From NCBI GenBank assembly GCA_031308135.1, contig JAHLJT010000631.1, forward strand, positions 261,410,925-261,474,924: 64,000 bases of DNA, written 5' to 3'. The number at the start of each line of letters is the position of its first letter. Position 1 is the first letter of the stretch. Below the pieces are notes generated by a model. It worked only from the letters and a program-made list of their open reading frames with translations, was not told the origin of the DNA and searched no databases. The translations under genes and the position numbers were made by a program. This stretch comes from Acheta domesticus (lineage: Eukaryota > Arthropoda > Insecta > Orthoptera > Gryllidae). Positions 12,901-23,780 of the stretch are shown in pieces.

Positions 12901-15900
12901 AGTGCTGTGCTGAGAAAATAGCTTTCAAAGTTCTCATTAAATAATAGGATTTTGGATGTACGTTAAGTGGTGCTTAACCTCAAAAAATAGATTTTCCACT
13001 GTTGTCATGCTTTCTTATTATTAATTTGGAAACACATAATGGACCCATTGCTCTTTTTGCAGTTAGTTTTTTTAATTGAATTAATTTATTAAATTCATAT
13101 AAATATAATAATGTATGATTAGTTATTTAAATACAAAAATGAAACAATTTAGTCCATAATGAGCACATTCAGTATTTTCTAATAATATTTCAGCTAGTAA
13201 TATTTCAAAGTGTTAGCTTTATTTCCAAAAATTTTTTAGAAATCACCAGCAAATGGATTCTCAGACAAAACTGCCCATTTAATAAGCAAGCAATTTGAGA
13301 ACTCTTGATCAAATCTATAAGTTTTTAGAATATTTTAACAACATAACTCAGAAATGTTTGTGATATGTAAGTGTAAGGTGAAATAGTAATATGAAAGTTA
13401 ATAAGAAACTAGTTATTATAGTTTTGTTCCTAGTATATTTTTTATTTAATGTTAACAAAGACCTAAGTCTGCTTTGGATATTGTGAACCAAACTGATTTC
13501 AATCCATACACTTACAAATAAACACGAGATGATTCAATTATAATGAACTCTCTACTTCAACTACACAGAACACTGGAATAAGTACATGCAAAAAAAATTT
13601 TTCTGTAGGATCGTGAATTCCAATAACATTAACCCTCTGAGTACCATGGGTTCGTTGATGACCCCAGTCTCATGGAAACTTTACGGAAATTCATTAAAAA
13701 TCCGAACGGATGTAATTGTGGCTTAACGAGTTTTTTATTCAGTGTATTTTTTATCTTATTTCATTTACATTTTCATCGAATACATTTATATATACCTTAC
13801 ATTATGTAATGATTCCTAAAAAGTTTGCTTGGGGTCCTTGCAAGACCTCTGTGGTATTTTCTGTAATTGTTTTCAGAATAAACTGCTTGGCTTTGTTTCA
13901 TAATATTGCGTTTCTAATAAGTGTAAACACAGATGTGGTTCTCAGAAGTGATTATCCCTTAGTTGTATTGTTGTAAAAATGAGGGTCCTATAAATTAGGA
14001 GCCTAATTCAAAGCTTGTTCTTCTCATTCAGTATTGCTTCCCTTGCAACCAAGTTCAATTCAAAATGGATTTTGCTAAATGTGCCCAAGAAAGAGTGATA
14101 TAAAAAAGTGAAATTGGAAATGGGGTGTCGAAAGGACCCCCATGGTATTTTACTTTCCATTGAGACTGGTACTCGGAAGGTTAAGAGTTTGCTGGTGAAG
14201 GTTCTGTTGAGTTATTTTTGTAACATTTATAGGGAATGAGAGGAACTGAGAGAACATACCACTCATGAAATTGTTTCAGCTCATCTGTGGCAACTCTGCC
14301 CAGTGTGAAAAATTGACTGTGTGATGAAAACTTGTGATATCCTATCTGGCTAGGGCGTTGTTAATGCAGTGAAATTGCTGTGGAAGTGCATTGTTAATGC
14401 AGTTTCTTCCAGTACAGAAGAAAATGAGTATGATGTCAAAAAGGACACAAATAAAAGTGTCTTCCAACAGAGCAAGAGTCATACAAGAGTATTGAGGCTA
14501 CTAAATTACTTGGTATGTGGACATTGCAGATTCAAGTGTCAAGAAAGCCCAGACTTTGGAGAAGAATCCGCAAAGAGTTTTAATAATAAACTGTACTCAG
14601 CAAACAGTAATAATGAGTATTGTGAAGCTAAGTGAATATGTTGAAATGTCAAATTTGCAGTGCTTTGATGTTTTTACTGAATCTCTGTAGTAAGAAAATC
14701 AGTCTTGAAGACCTGTAATAGAATGAACCAAATACAGGGTGAGTCACGTAACTTTAGCACCTCCTGTAACTTTTGAACGGTTGAAGTTATTGCAATGCAG
14801 TTTTCACAGAAGTGCCTGAGGGACAGGGGCTAATTGAAACGTGCATTAATTTCTATTTTATCACTTGTATTTTACGAGATTTTTTAGGTAACTTTGTTTT
14901 TTCAAATGGAACTATACATATTTTTTCAGTCCACCATGACGAGCGTAAAAAGACAAATCCAATGATGTACATATTGTCATATGTTAGATAAGCATTTTTT
15001 TGATTAATTTTGATTTTTGCGACCGGAGTTTAACGGACGTTTTGATTAGTCCACCACACAAGGCCACGCAGCGCTCCACCAGCACACGTGCGCCCGGCGA
15101 AGGGATGGGAAGAGGAGGGATCTTATTTGAAAATACGAAACATAGTATTCCAAATATTCACAAAACCATTGCAGTTTTTTCCTGAACTGTGCTTTCCATC
15201 CTTCCGCATTTTCAGATTTTCGCCTTTCTTTGATTGAAGGAATTAAAGGATGGAAAATAAGGATTTGTCATAAGTTTGTATTGTAATAAAATTGTTTATA
15301 ACCTCAACTCCATTTAATGGGATTTCATAAGATACGTATTAATGGGATCTTGAAACAAAGCACAATAAGAATAAATAATTAAAACTGTACAAAAAATATT
15401 GCGTATTTTGAGCAAACAATTTCAATGCTAATAAGAATATGATAATAACTTAGGGATAGAAATAATCTTATTTCAATAAAAAATACTTAAGACAAATCCG
15501 TATTTTCAATCCCTAAGAAACACAAAATATCTGAAAATGGATCAGGATGGAAAGTAGAGTTCAGGAAACAATGCAACAGTTTTGTGAATATTTTTCGTAT
15601 CCTCAAGTACTAAAATCCCTTCCCCTTCCCGACCCCGCGTTTGCTGGGGGAGCGTTGCGTGACCTTATGGGGCTGACAGTTACAATGAAAATATCCGTTA
15701 AACACTAGTCGCAAAAAATCACAATTACTCAAAAAATGCTTATCTAACACATACCAATATTTATATCTTTGGATTCGTCTTTTTACGCTTGTTATGATAG
15801 ACTGAAAAAATATGTATAATCCCATTTGAAAAAACAAAGATACCTCAAATATCTCGTAAAATAAAAGTGATAAAAGAGAAATCAATACACATATCAATTA

Positions 15901-16273
15901 GCCCCATTCCCTCATTCACTTCCGTGAAAACTGCATTGCAATATCTTCAACCGTTCAAAAGTTACAGGAGGTGCTAAAGTTACGTGACTCACCCTGTATG
16001 TTGGTCCACTGAAGTTCACCATAATTGGAATCAAGTGTACTTTCAGTTTTTATTTGATAAGAACATAAATTTTAGCTCTTTGTGCAAAATGACTGTCAAG
16101 TTTTCTCTAAACCAATTAACCTTTTCATTGAGATTTGATGTGACTTTTTCTAATTACTAAAACCATGGAAAATTTTATCATTAAAATTATAATATAAATA
16201 ATAATAATATTATTAGAAAAGAGAAATCAAATAGAAAAGTAATGGTAATAACAAAAATTGTTACTATTTATTA

Positions 16274-16323
<50 letters not shown>

Positions 16324-16588
16324 GAAGGATATAAGATTGACATTTGTATTAAGGATTTTGTTTTTTCACAGCTCCTGAAGTTGATATATGTTATTTTGTT
16401 GATAATACCAATATTAATAAATTCATTTCAATATTCAACCAATGAAATAATTGTATTATTTTTCTTAAATGTTTTAGAGAACTCAGCAGTCTTTTGGTGC
16501 TCCACTCATGTTCAACCCAGCTGATGTTAGTCAGTTTTCTGCACCTCACAATTCAGCCCAGTTAACAAAGAAGAGATATCCTCATTAG
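1..16588 (+). CDS. Sec16: Sec16 orthologue, C-terminal part (spliced, six exons, 5' end outside the window)
   Basis: Spliced coding region join(1-207, 280-487, 613-750, 868-941, 3816-3905, 16478-16588); 828 nt, 275 codons plus TAG. All junctions are AG/GT and phases match (0,1,1,0,0). Sec16 is the peripheral ER-membrane scaffold that marks ER exit sites and organises Sec23/Sec24 and Sec13/Sec31 during COPII vesicle formation. Seen: the conserved C-terminal block SWFGGLWNKLSLRPKNQMIL then PDDK and IVW..EKQRWVNTD across exons 1-2, an acidic Asp run, then YKM.R.R followed by YVDVF across exons 2-3, a Pro-rich low-complexity stretch, a LSRWSSTSSVSKEVQ block in exon 5, and MFNPADVSQF with a basic KKRYPH end in exon 6. 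The order of these blocks matches animal Sec16 C-termini as I remember them. The central conserved domain and N-terminus must lie upstream. The last intron is 12.6 kb and full of transposons. Confidence 0.9.
280..487 (+). CDS. Sec16: Sec16 exon 2 of window
   Basis: Acceptor ttcag|ATTGTATGG and donor AGAG|gtatga; starts phase 0, ends phase 1. It encodes IVWNSEKQRWVNTDADDDDD, a Pro-rich PPPPK segment and the NMYKMNRSRG motif. The five-Asp run comes from an imperfect GAT trinucleotide repeat. Confidence 0.9.
613..750 (+). CDS. Sec16: Sec16 exon 3 of window
   Basis: Acceptor catcag|GATCC, donor CCCCAG|gtaatt; phase 1 to phase 1, 138 nt. It encodes SRANYVDVFGG, the conserved YVDV motif of Sec16 C-termini, followed by a Pro/Val-rich low-complexity tail. 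Confidence 0.88.
868..941 (+). CDS. Sec16: Sec16 exon 4 of window
   Basis: Acceptor gtttcag|TTCAC, consensus donor GAG|gtaagt; 74 nt, phase 1 to 0. It encodes HTDDNMPVDFLTAAAENV and an acidic end. From here splicing may go either to 1716 (early stop) or to 3816. Confidence 0.85.
1294..1650. mobile_element. hAT-type MITE (357 bp) in Sec16 intron
   Basis: The sequence begins CAGTGGTTCTTAATCAG and ends GGGTTAAGAATCACTG, an imperfect terminal inverted repeat of the CAGTGGTTCTNAA type used by many hAT non-autonomous elements. There is no coding capacity. The flanking 8-mers do not match convincingly, so the insertion is old or the ends are slightly misplaced. Confidence 0.6.
1716..1727 (+). CDS. 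Possible alternative terminal exon of Sec16 (Ala-Glu-Asp-stop)
   Basis: A polypyrimidine tract and acceptor (tttgttgcatgcag) precede GCT GAG GAC TGA, which is in phase with the exon ending at 941. Use of this acceptor would end the protein three residues later and remove the last two conserved blocks. This is inferred from the splice signal alone; it could be an unused cryptic acceptor. Confidence 0.3.
   Translation, partial: AED
3816..3905 (+). CDS. Sec16: Sec16 exon 5 of window
   Basis: Acceptor gttgctgcag|TTATCAAGG, consensus donor AAACAG|gtgagc; exactly 90 nt, phase 0 at both ends. It encodes LSRWSSTSSVSKEVQSYMAP and then a charged EREARRKQ end. The LSR-SS-SS-S-EV pattern is the serine-rich motif near the C-terminus of animal Sec16. 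Being in phase at both ends, it could be skipped without shifting the frame. Confidence 0.85.
3906..8011 (+). other. First part of the large Sec16 intron, no gene seen
   Basis: AT-rich intron sequence with scattered stops in all frames. The only distinct structure is a (TAA)n microsatellite at about 7110-7157. I recognise no exon, RNA gene or transposon in this stretch. Confidence 0.6.
7110..7157. repeat. (TAA)n microsatellite
   Basis: About 16 uninterrupted TAA trinucleotides within the large Sec16 intron. Confidence 0.95.
8012..9899 (-). mobile_element. Decayed piggyBac transposon
   Basis: The left end is TTAA (8008-8011) followed by CCCTTCTCCGGACAAGG; the probable right end is CAAGGG followed by TTAA (9900-9903). 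The TTAA target with CCCTT ends is the piggyBac signature. The interior carries a broken piggyBac transposase on the minus strand. The left end is clear; the right end is less certain because only the outermost bases agree. The element lies antisense inside the Sec16 intron. Confidence 0.65.
8250..9260 (-). pseudogene. Broken piggyBac transposase
   Basis: Read in several frames on the minus strand, the region shows piggyBac transposase hallmarks in order: a WPARRNDEF-like helix and GRCPFKRYLPSKL-like segment (about 9050-9230), NVSFDNCL (the Asn-Asp/Asn-Asn catalytic neighbourhood, about 8900), then SLISYVSKQNKAIVLLSTMH and KPEIIFHYNSMKGGV (8428-8892), and a decayed WTVWILLEWQ helix. In active families these correspond to VTCDNWFT, YVPKKNK-VLLSTMH and YN-TKGGVD. 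Frames change repeatedly and stops interrupt it, so no functional enzyme is made. The N-terminal third is not recognisable. Confidence 0.75.
9917..9950. repeat. (TCTA)n microsatellite
   Basis: About eight tandem TCTA units followed by a short TA run. Confidence 0.95.
9951..13632 (+). other. Large Sec16 intron, middle part; no gene seen
   Basis: AT-rich. Near 10240-10330 and 10860-10945 the phrase AATATGTAAATATGTA recurs, which suggests a decayed transposon between them, but I cannot identify ends or proteins. ORFs on both strands here (10041-10454, 10121-10396, 10762-11106) overlap each other, are rich in Phe/Ile/Asn/Lys and resemble no family I know. Confidence 0.5.
13633..14180. mobile_element. 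piggyBac-type MITE (548 bp)
   Basis: Exact TTAA on both sides (13629-13632 and 14181-14184). Inverted ends CCCTCTGAGTACC and GGTACTCGGAAGG match at 12 of 13 positions with the same subterminal CCATG and GGACCCC-type sequences. The interior has no transposase; an 86-aa ORF inside is unrelated to any family I recognise. It is a non-autonomous piggyBac derivative in the Sec16 intron. Confidence 0.85.
14735..15996. mobile_element. Near-palindromic (fold-back) DNA element, 1262 bp
   Basis: It starts CAGGGTGAGTCACGTAACTT and ends with the reverse complement, flanked by TA (14733-14734 and 15997-15998). The inverted arms continue inward almost to the centre: about 14735-15305 pairs imperfectly with 15440-15996, including TTTCCATCC, ATTTTCAGAT and GGATTTGTC segments. 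TA target duplication and CAGGGTG ends suit a mariner/Tc1-like or related MITE; the long arms are of the foldback type. No transposase ORF is present. Confidence 0.85.
16274..16323. repeat. (ATT)n microsatellite
   Basis: About 16 tandem ATT units some 150 bp upstream of the last Sec16 exon; it produces a spurious poly-Ile ORF. Confidence 0.95.
16478..16588 (+). CDS. Sec16: Sec16 terminal exon
   Basis: Polypyrimidine tract and acceptor ttaaatgttttag|AGAACTCAG, in phase 0 with the exon ending at 3905. It encodes QQSFGAPLMFNPADVSQF, SAPHNSAQLTKKRYPH and TAG at 16586-16588. The F/Y-NPA motif followed by a basic tail is typical of the very end of Sec16. Slightly downstream AG acceptors in ACTCAGCAG could be used instead without changing frame. 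Confidence 0.85.
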   Translation, partial: RTQQSFGAPLMFNPADVSQFSAPHNSAQLTKKRYPH

Positions 16589-19500
16589 TAATAGTTACTC
16601 TTGCTCAGAAGATAAGATAAAGGTACTGAATGAAATAATTTTAAATGTGCTGTTAATTATCATTTCTATAATTTTTAATTAAATTTATTAAGGATGGCTG
16701 TAGCCAATTTAATCCAAACATGTGAAAAATGATACGCTAAGAGGTGTCATCATAATCCATCTGCTTCAGATGTGCACTTGATGTTTGTAATTATATATCA
16801 GAAGAGCCAGGATATTAAGTGCTCACATGCTAACAATATTAGAAAATGGCTGTGACATTGATATTCATTAGTTAATGCTCTGAATCATTTTATTTAATTG
16901 GTGGCTTTTCAAATACAGAGTGGCAAATATAGAGAGAACGTATTCCTAGGACATTCCCAACAAAAAATTTTCTTTCCCTGAACCACAGATTTTTAGTGTT
17001 GTGTAAAATTTACTGAACAATATGTTTGATTTACTGAATACTTATTTATTGCTAGGTTTTGACTTTTTCCATGTGGTTGTGTAGAAATATTGACCAGTGA
17101 GTTGACAGTTCCCTGTGAGTGATAGGAAATGTTATATACATTAAGAATTTTTTAAACTTTCCTAAGAAGAATGTTGTAATAAAAAGGAATGTTGTAAAAA
17201 TGATTGCATCAGATTGAATAGTTTTTTGATAAATATACGAGAGAGATATTTGTGTTATTTTTGCAATTGGAACCTATCCATCCTGAATGATTTTTCATGT
17301 ATTTTATTTTGATGTATACTGTAGAAAAATTTATGAATTTGTGGGTATATTGGTATTTCCTGTTAAAACATTCAATACTACCATTAGTATGATAGACAAG
17401 CTCTCATATACTTTTTCGCCTCTACTTTTCTTTTTCCCTAACATTTTTTTCTTTGGTTATTTTGCTGGTTCGTTGTTACTGAGTCTGTAAGTTAGCAAAA
17501 GTTGTCTCAGTAGTTTCCTTTACATTATGTACCTGCAACTTAGTGCAGAATGGGTGCTGTTTGTCTTCCTTGTTTCTAAGTAGTGAACAATGCTCAGTTC
17601 CAATTCTTTTACTCCTTGGATGTTGGCTTTTTCTTATTGATTAGTTATAAAACATCTTCATTATTCATTTTCATGAATGCATTGTTCTTTAAAAAATTAA
17701 TGTTTAAAGAAGTTAGTGTCTGAGATAATTTTTGTCCATTTTTGGTTCTGAGATTTTTTTTTTTTGGTGTTCTGTATAATCTCGTGATTTGAAACATGTT
17801 AAATATTGTTCTTTTAGTTTTGTTACAGTATTATTTTATCTTGAATCGACATGCCTTATGTTGGCTCACTTGATTGTTTGTTTGTACTGTTTGCAAACAG
17901 CTAAAAAAAGCATACATTTTTTGTAGAAATACTAAGAACCAAATGGTTACCAAGCAGATGGTTTTGGATGAATTACCTGATGTTTTTTCCTTCAGTATTT
18001 AGTGAAAATAATTTCCAAATGATTGTTTTCCTTCCATTGGCCAAAGATTTATTCTTATTACAATATAAAGAAGCAAATTTATTGTTTAAAGATTTAAATT
18101 TTTTTAAAAAACATTTCTGAGCAAAGAATCTTACAGGTTGAATTGAATTGTACAATTAGGTACCTTTATCATGCTCTTCAATACTACTGTGAATATTCCT
18201 CTCTAAAACCTTTTTAATTGGCAATATTTTGAAAACAAATATCTGTCATTGAATTTATACAAAATTATTTTTCATTGTATCAGTATTTTGTAAAATGTTC
18301 CGAGTTGACAATTGTAATTAATAAAAACATTACAGTTACGTTTACTTAATAAAGTCAATATCTAATTATTATGTGATTTATGGATATTGTGGAGTTTTTA
18401 TCTGCAACTTTTCGTGGATTAAATTATTAAAACTAAATTTGGATTAAAGCTTCGCAATCATTGTGAAAAGAATTTCAATGAGCAAAAAGCATTTTATTGA
18501 AGAGACTACCTGTTATTCATGGAACATTCAATGAGATATCTTACTGTCTGGTTCAATTCCATGCATTCCACAACAGCTACACATCACTATATTATTATAT
18601 CTTTTGAACAACCACTTTAGTCCCCCAAACCCTCATACCATTTGAAATAGTTTTAACATACTGTCCTGATTTCTCTGTTGATTTTTAGTTTTTATTATGT
18701 TGGGTAATGTTGAAAAATGCAGAGAGGAATTATTATATTCTTCATACTTGGTAAGAGTTCCAAGCACATTTTTTGGCTGATGCTTTACTGTTAATTTTAG
18801 ATATAGGTGCACTATTACACTTGTTATTTTAAATGGGGAAAAATATTTCAGATTAATGTTTTGTAATGTTTCTCAGACTTTATCGTATCAGACTACAATT
18901 TGTTTTTTTGTTATTCCCGTAGAAACTTCTTTAACTGTTTTTTATTGTTTTGAACTACATTATGATAATATTTCTTTTGTTATTTGGTTTGAAGTTTTTA
19001 ATTTCAGATATGAAACATATAGGGTTAAAAATATTTGTTTGTGATTATAATTCTAAAATATGGGAATGATAAGAGAGCCTAGAAATAATATTTTCTTGGC
19101 ATTTTTTTGTACATTACTTTTATTAGGAAGTAATTATTGCCCTTTTATGTAGAGTTTAAATGCAATTATTACTCACTTTTCACCTCACTAATTTTTCAAT
19201 TTGCAAAATGAAGAATTTGTTTATTTAATTATAAAAACTCATAGTTTTCAGAAATAAAGGTTTTGTTTTTCTACCAAATACCTTGGTGCTCAAGCAGAAC
19301 TTATGGGAAGTTAATTAATATTGTACTTTTATATCATGTGATGGATTCTATTTTGTTACAATTGTGGAATTTGGTGCACATCATTGCTGCTTATAGGCAA
19401 AATGTTGAGAGAGATTTTAGAATGTCATCTCTGTGAATTTTTTTGGGGACTTCACAACAGAGTTGTGGAGTGAAAACAATGTTATATTTAGATCAATTAA

Positions 19501-20790
19501 AAAAAAATAATAATAAAAACACTGTAATTTGCTTTTCATGAATATGATAAGTTTGTACTTGTACAAATTCTCAAGCAATTGTTGTCTAGTGTAACTGAAA
19601 CTTTTGCTTTTCTATTATGACTTCCATACAATAAACAAATGAGGGAGATTATATAGAATGTTCTTGATCAACTAATTTTTTTTTCAGGATTAATTCAGTA
19701 TTAAATTTTATAAGACATTTTTGTTATGATACATTTTGCCTTCAGCATTTGCTATAATACTGGAATAATTTGGAGTCATTTTATTAATTTAATGAAATTT
19801 TTTTGGTTTTGTTATGTCAATTTTGCAATATAGTATGATGGCAAATTTTAGGAACTGTCATTATTCAATTCATTTATATTTTAATTGCATATTTTTCAGT
19901 TTGATGTTTCCTTCTTTATTTTTATGCGAGTAAATATATTTTTGTGAAAATGCTAATGTTCACCCTTGGTTCTATCTTATTTTCTAATTAGACATTGAAT
20001 AATTTTCTTTCTTCATTCTTCTGGATAAATGTGAATATTTTAGGTCAATGTTTTCCATATGTCAAATATTTTTCATAAGTAATTTTCAAAGTTTTTATTT
20101 CAAGTATATCTTCAATTTTTTCAAAGTAAGTGAACAAAAGTAATTTGTATACTGTGAACAAAAATGCACTCAAATTTTCAAGGGTTTCATAAACTTTAAT
20201 GATCAAGTCTTGTAACATATTTGAAGATACTGTAGGTTTTGTGATAGAATAATAAGGCTGAAAGTTATTTCGTTGATGTTTTAGTTCATTTTTAGTTGGG
20301 GAATATATATATTGAAAATTTCGTTTTCTTCTTCAAGAATTACTTATTGTCATATTCTATGAAACACTGTATGCATTACAATTCAGAAGTCAAATTAACA
20401 AAAGGAAAGGGATCCTTTTAAATGTTTATATTTTAATATTTGAAGAAAGCAAATCATTTATGTAGCTGTTGATATCATTGGCAACACCATTTGGACTCTT
20501 ACCATTCAGATGTTATTGGAAGTTCATGTTGAAGATCTAAGTTGTGAATTCATGGTGGAAGAATTTTACCTGGTGTATGTGAAGAAAGAAAGGAGTATTG
20601 TATTTAGTAGTATGCCCTAAGTGCAGTTGTGACTGATTTTTCTACCCTGTAAATAATGAATGTACACTTGTCTGTAAAGTTTATGAAGTAAATATTGGGT
20701 CTAGGGAGAATGTATGTACATTGATTTGTATGTTGGTATGTATTGGTTGTGTATTAACAAAATAAAGACTTAATAAATGAAAATAGAAAG
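16589..20790 (+). other. Probable long 3' UTR of Sec16
   Basis: About 4.2 kb of AT-rich sequence, free of recognised transposons, unlike the adjoining intron and intergenic DNA. It runs from the stop codon to a cluster of poly(A) signals. Assignment is inference; shorter UTR forms are possible because other AATAAA-like hexamers occur inside. No gene is seen on the other strand. Confidence 0.5.
20761..20777 (+). terminator. Poly(A) signals, probable Sec16 3' end
   Basis: Two AATAAA hexamers (20761-20766 and 20772-20777), followed at about 20807-20826 by the GT-rich TATTGTGTTACTTGTTGTTC, the usual arrangement of a cleavage/polyadenylation site. Confidence 0.5.
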
Positions 20791-21194
20791 GAAATGAATC
20801 TATAAATATTGTGTTACTTGTTGTTCATTGAGCGTACCTCAATGCTATAAAAATCAATAGAACCTACATGAATAAAAATCTTGTCATTAATAGACTGAGG
20901 ATTAGCTGTTTCATTTATGTCCGTATGTTCTAAGCAGCAATTCTTCTATAGTACTTTTGACGGAAAATACAACCAACTAAATGTATAATTTGTAACCCAT
21001 TTTGGATCAAGGTGGTGAGAGACCAGGGAAGACATAAAATTTTCATTATTTCTTTTCATTTCCATGGAAAAAGTATTTTGGAAGTCATTGAAATAAGATT
21101 TATTGTTATTTGGTCAGTGAAAGGTAAAAGGTATAATTTTGAAAGAGTTGTTCAAAATTGCATTTAAAATTGTTTGTCGAATAATCATTGCAAC

Positions 21195-21610
21195 CGTCAC
21201 TGTAATGCCTCTCACTCACGTGTCATTGCAATGCCTCTGACCGGGAGGTCCTAGGTTGAGTCCCGACAATGGGAGGATTTTCATCACTAGCTTAGTCGAG
21301 TTCAGCTGCTGTCTGGAGGAGGATTTCAGTGGCTGGTTGCTCTGATCAGTTGCTTTCTGTGATTCCTCCGATCAGCACCAAGTGAATACCAGAACAGTAC
21401 CCTAACAAACGGGCCACAGACTGCACACGTTCTTTCCTTCCTCTTCCTTGTCCTTTCCTCACTTCTTACTTATGCACACCCTTTTACACGCACTACACTA
21501 CCACATTTGTCGGGATCTACGGTTTGTCCAGGTGGGAGCGGTACTACGTTGATGGGATATAACTGGTTGGAGAAAATCCCGGATCTCGCCACCCAGCGGG
21601 GGAAGATAAC
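21195..21610 (+). repeat. tRNA-related SINE, copy A
   Basis: It shares with copy B at 21925-22140 the stretch GCCTCTGACCGGGAGGTCC, a box-B-like GGTTGAGTCC, a GAGTTCAGCTGCTGTCTGGAG segment, TTGCTCTGATCAG and CCTAACAAACGGGCC. This copy extends further 3' through GGATCTCGCCACCCAGCGGG. It is GC-richer than its surroundings. Confidence 0.65.
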
Positions 21611-21924
21611 CGTCACCTCCAGCGATAAATACATGCACTACGCTTACGGGACTATCGACATTTAGCAGTTGACGCGTCTCGAATCACTATTCAGTCAACT
21701 TGCGAAGTGCATCATCGTTGTCAAGCTTTATTATGCAAGAATGTAAAGGACCCGTCGCTCCGAGTGGCATGTGAATTCGCATTGTTTATTGCGTTCTTGT
21801 CGGAGGGTGGCAGGTTACCACGACGCGCCACGCTGCGGAGGAGCCGTTTCGTTAAGGCCGGACCGTGAATAAATTTTTTCTGAGTTGCCGGAGGCCAACA
21901 TGTCCTTCGTCCCACCGGGAGAGG

Positions 21925-22260
21925 TGGCTAAGGGAATGAACCTGTGCCTCTGACCGGGAGGTCCCTGGTTCGAGTCCCGACGCTGGCACGACTTTCGACA
22001 CTCGCCACGTTGCTAGGTCGAATTCAGCCGCTGTCTAGAGGAGAATTCCAGCGGCCGGCTGCTCTGATCGGTAGTCTTCCGTTATTCCTCCAATCAACGC
22101 CAAGCGAATATCGGAACAGGACCCAAACAAACGGGCCTCGTCTCTTACATGTGTGTGGCGGCTGGTGTCCCTACGAACTGGGAGTTGCAGCTGCATCCAA
22201 TGATGGGAATTTAATTTCCAAAATTCAGAATCCTAAAACATACTGTAATAAAATGTAAGC
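21925..22260 (+). repeat. tRNA-related SINE, copy B
   Basis: An A-box-like GTGGCTAAGGGAATG and a perfect box B GGTTCGAGTCC (in GGTCCCTGGTTCGAGTCCCG) lie about 40 bp apart as in a tRNA-derived pol III promoter. The body matches copy A; the 3' parts differ. The 104-aa ORF over it (21944-22258) is a reading of the SINE, not a gene. Confidence 0.7.
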
Positions 22261-22639
22261 AATTCACTAAAATTAAAACTAAGTTAAGGTGATTTGAGCG
22301 AGATATTCTCTAATAGATAAAGAATCCATCTTACATTCAGAAATAATTATTTACGAGACAAGTGGCTTTTGTGAGACAAGCAAAATGGAGTAATATGAAG
22401 GGGTTTATGTTATATTAATTTTGGTTTACGTGCAGTAAATAAACTTTTGTAATACGACATAAAGACTAGTCCAGTCGGTAGGTACTGAAAAAGGTGGTCA
22501 TGAAAACGTTTTTGTTATTTACGTCGTTTAAGAAGCGCTTAGCTCCTCAGCAACCAACCCTCTAAAGAACGCGTCCATAGCAACGGCCGCTAAAATGCTC
22601 GAGAGTCCGTGAAAATATTTTAGCGGACTTGGGTTTAGA

Positions 22640-22980
22640 TTTTACCAGTGTTCATAAATCGGGATAAAATTGTTCCTTTTGTCTCACTTAGCCCTTGTCT
22701 TTTTGTCCCTATTCGTCCAGTTTGTCCCACTTGCCCCATTTGTCCTGTTCCGATTGCTCCTTGTCCAGTTTTGTCCCGACGTCCATCTGTTCCACTAGTT
22801 CCTTGTCCAATTTTCCCCATGTTCCATTTTGTCCCCCCTATCCCATTTCGTCCCTTGTCTCATTTTCCCACTTTGCCTCTTGCCCCACTGTTCCATTGTC
22901 TCCCTTGTTCCGTTTGTCCCCTTGTCCCATTTCCTATTTTGTGCCCTTGCCCTCTTCGTCCTTTTCCCCCTTAACTTTGC
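22640..22980. repeat. Degenerate pyrimidine-rich minisatellite based on TGTCCC
   Basis: About 340 bp of imperfect (T)TGTCCCAT-like units, almost free of A on the plus strand and dominated by C and T. It creates overlapping long ORFs on both strands rich in Pro/Cys or Gly/Gln/Thr, which are artefacts of the repeat. Confidence 0.8.
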
Positions 22981-23780
22981 TCTCCTTCGCACTGCGATTG
23001 TTATTTAGAAACTACCAAGAACCTGTGTCAACCCACGCTACAGAACATCGAGAGTAATGGCAATTCGTAACTCATGAAAGTGTTAAATGTTTCTTTTTAA
23101 TAACTAGAAAAATTAGAAATAACAAAAAACATTGTATGTTACTCGTCCTCTTACTCTTTAAGGACTCGTTACGTAACTATTTCTTTGAATAAATTGTATG
23201 TAAAGCAGGCACTAGGTAAATCCCCAAGATTTCAACTTTCCAAACCTTGTGCTAACTCCGCGAGACCCAGAAAACGGTATTTTTTACTTGTTTCGATTTT
23301 ATCTATATAGTTCTTTAACATTGCGCCCTGTAGAAAAATGATCCAAATCAATTTTAAAAAGGTTAAAATTTCCTACAACCTTCGTATGAAACGGTTTTTT
23401 CGAAGCCTATTATCAATCGAGCTACAGATTTTCGAATAGACGTTCTTTTTTCAGTTCTCGAAAATACACATTCTTGTGAGTTTCTAATAGACTTATAATA
23501 AATACAATAATTACTAAAAGTAATACTATTATTTATTTCATCACCAGTGTAAGCATTGCCTCATAAATGTACCCATTGCCGAAAATTTTAGTAATAATAA
23601 AACATGGCTATGTTTGTGTTTTCGTGTTCCAGCTTAATTCTTCAATGTAGGAACAATATCATTTCAACAAAACTTGGTATACATTATTACTGGGCATTTA
23701 CAATGGGGAAAATAATACACAGGGGTAAGACACCTCTAGACGGGTGGGTGGGAAAGTAGTTTAGTCAAAAGAAACTTGAC
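22981..23780. other. Intergenic stretch, nothing recognised
   Basis: No gene, RNA or clear transposon end is visible. From about 23780 the sequence merges into the body of the CGGCTCC-motif repeat family. Confidence 0.5.

Noticed and set aside
22648..23057. Overlapping Pro/Ser/Cys-rich ORFs
   Set aside because: Translations of the TGTCCC minisatellite in different frames; no start context or conserved motif.
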